In this document: one piece after another, positions 63,431-64,000 of the stretch
How the letters are laid out: each line of letters begins with the position of its first letter
Numbering within the stretch: the stretch's first letter is position 1
From: Mesorhizobium tianshanense
Lineage (GTDB): Bacteria; Pseudomonadota; Alphaproteobacteria; Rhizobiales; Rhizobiaceae
Length of the DNA stretch: 64,000 nucleotides
Assembly: GCF_007830515.1 (NCBI RefSeq)
Contig: NZ_VLKT01000001.1
Location: forward strand, 238,394-302,393
Reading direction: 5' to 3'
Translations under genes and position numbers: made by a program
The notes under the pieces: model-generated
Databases searched by the model: none
What the model was told of the DNA's origin: nothing
The model's input: the letters and a program-made list of their open reading frames with translations, nothing else

Positions 63431-63712
63431 CGTCCGCCCTTTCATTTCGGCGAGGCGCATCTTGGCTGCAAGCATCGACTTGTCCATGGCCTGCCAATAG
63501 ACAAATACATGTCCGATATGAGGGCGGTTCGAATTCCGAAACTGGTCGTGCGGATCGTAGACTCCAAGTGACAGCGGCCGGAGGGTCTTGGCCGGCTTGC
63601 CGAAAGACGAAATCGATGTGGTTTCCAATGTGTCGATATCGAAGGTCGGTTCTGCAACAGATACGGTCGGCAGCGCGAGCTGGAGAAGCGCAAGGCACAA
63701 GGCTAAAGCGTG
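63430..63712 (-). pseudogene. N-terminal fragment of a GH26-like paralogue
   Basis: From GTG 63700 the minus strand reads CLALLQLALPTVSVAEPTFD then LSLGVYDPHDQFRNSNRPHI and GHVFVYWQAMDKSMLAAKMR, aligning with the N-terminal half of the glycanase at 62168 (GAYDPHGDFG, IEHLFLPWEDVE). The catalytic half is missing. It ends at the DUF995 fragment, and the transposase element begins just beyond its 5' end. Confidence 0.7.
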
Positions 63713-64000
63713 TCGCGATTAATCGGCCTCATATCCAGCAGCTTTGAAGAAGTTTCGGCACTGAGTGGGGTCGAAGAGGTCGCAGATGTCGCCGAGCGCA
63801 TGGCAGAGCGCCTCGAAGGTTCTGGCCGCCTTCTTGCGCAGCAGCGTCTTGAGCTTCGAGAAAGCCATTTCGATCGGGTTGAGATCAGGTGAGTATGGCG
63901 GCAGGAACAGCATCCATGCGCCGCGTCGGCGCACCAGTTCGTGGGCCCGCTCGCTCTTGTGGAACCCGACATTGTCGAGGATGACGACATCGCCGGGCTC
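63704..64000 (-). mobile_element. IS630-family insertion sequence (partial, right edge)
   Basis: The left end is placed near TA 63704-63705, as IS630 elements duplicate TA. The next bases read TAAAGCGTGTCGCG, close to the palindrome ends at 7759-7806. The element runs off the window, so its other end is not seen. Confidence 0.65.
63719..64000 (-). CDS. IS630-family transposase, C-terminal part
   Basis: The minus-strand frame is open to the window edge. It reads [20 protein letters not shown] (the middle catalytic Asp region), then [20 protein letters not shown] (the terminal Glu of the DDE triad in NPIEM) and [18 protein letters not shown] before the stop. This is the C-terminal catalytic end of an IS630/Tc1-type DDE transposase. 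The N-terminus lies outside. Confidence 0.92.
   Translation of the reverse strand, partial: EPGDVVILDNVGFHKSERAHELVRRRGAWMLFLPPYSPDLNPIEMAFSKLKTLLRKKAARTFEALCHALGDICDLFDPTQCRNFFKAAGYEAD

Overview
The window looks like chromosome from an alphaproteobacterium of the order Hyphomicrobiales, most likely Mesorhizobium or a close relative. This is inferred from the high GC content, the rhizobial families present (DUF995, DUF1622-type, TPR/cyclase-like regulators), short TAAAGCG-type intergenic palindromes and an IS630-family end. No rRNA, tRNA or CRISPR array was recognised.

Layout. 1-4.8 kb: the end of a GntR/FCD regulator and a complete carbohydrate ABC importer (binding protein, two permeases, MalK-type ATPase). 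5-6.8 kb: a daunorubicin-type ABC exporter pair with three lesions. 7-19 kb: secreted, outer-membrane and coiled-coil proteins, a VOC protein, a wHTH-TPR regulator and a lipoprotein hydrolase. 19.3-21.5 kb: a large MscS-type channel. 21.5-22.9 kb: decayed gene remnants. 22.9-30.4 kb: a sulfatase locus with two Cys-type sulfatases, a HAD phosphatase, small membrane proteins and the matching formylglycine-generating enzyme. 30.4-35.2 kb: a membrane protein and a GT4 glycosyltransferase separated by a HlyD-type two-gene cassette that lies between ~354-bp direct repeats. 35.3-37.8 kb: GlgE, preceded by another TPR-regulator remnant. 38-47.2 kb: a co-directional run of mostly exported proteins (DUF3300, DUF2950, lipase, DUF3604, DUF2092, small proteins, parvulin-type PPIase, HupE/UreJ-like).

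47.4-54.4 kb holds the most interesting system. A GGDEF/EAL protein is followed by a translationally coupled five-gene partner-switching operon: a HATPase-like protein, a STAS-like domain fused to a SAM methyltransferase, a membrane Cache-HAMP-SpoIIE phosphatase, a second HATPase-type regulator and a STAS protein. A phosphatase/kinase/STAS switch that may end in a methyltransferase and in c-di-GMP signalling is a plausible reading, but it is inference.

54.6-63.1 kb: an AraC regulator divergent from an exopolysaccharide operon (UDP-xylose synthase-like, UDP-glucose 4-epimerase, membrane GT2, UDP-glucose dehydrogenase, DUF995, GH26-like hydrolase), preceded by an AT-rich leader with overlapping palindromes. 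63.15-64 kb: degraded second copies of DUF995 and GH26 abutting an IS630-family element that runs off the right edge.

Rearrangement is a recurring theme: pseudogenes, truncated duplicates, and a repeated GGAAKGTAAKTTAC motif that brackets two remnants of the TPR regulator family.
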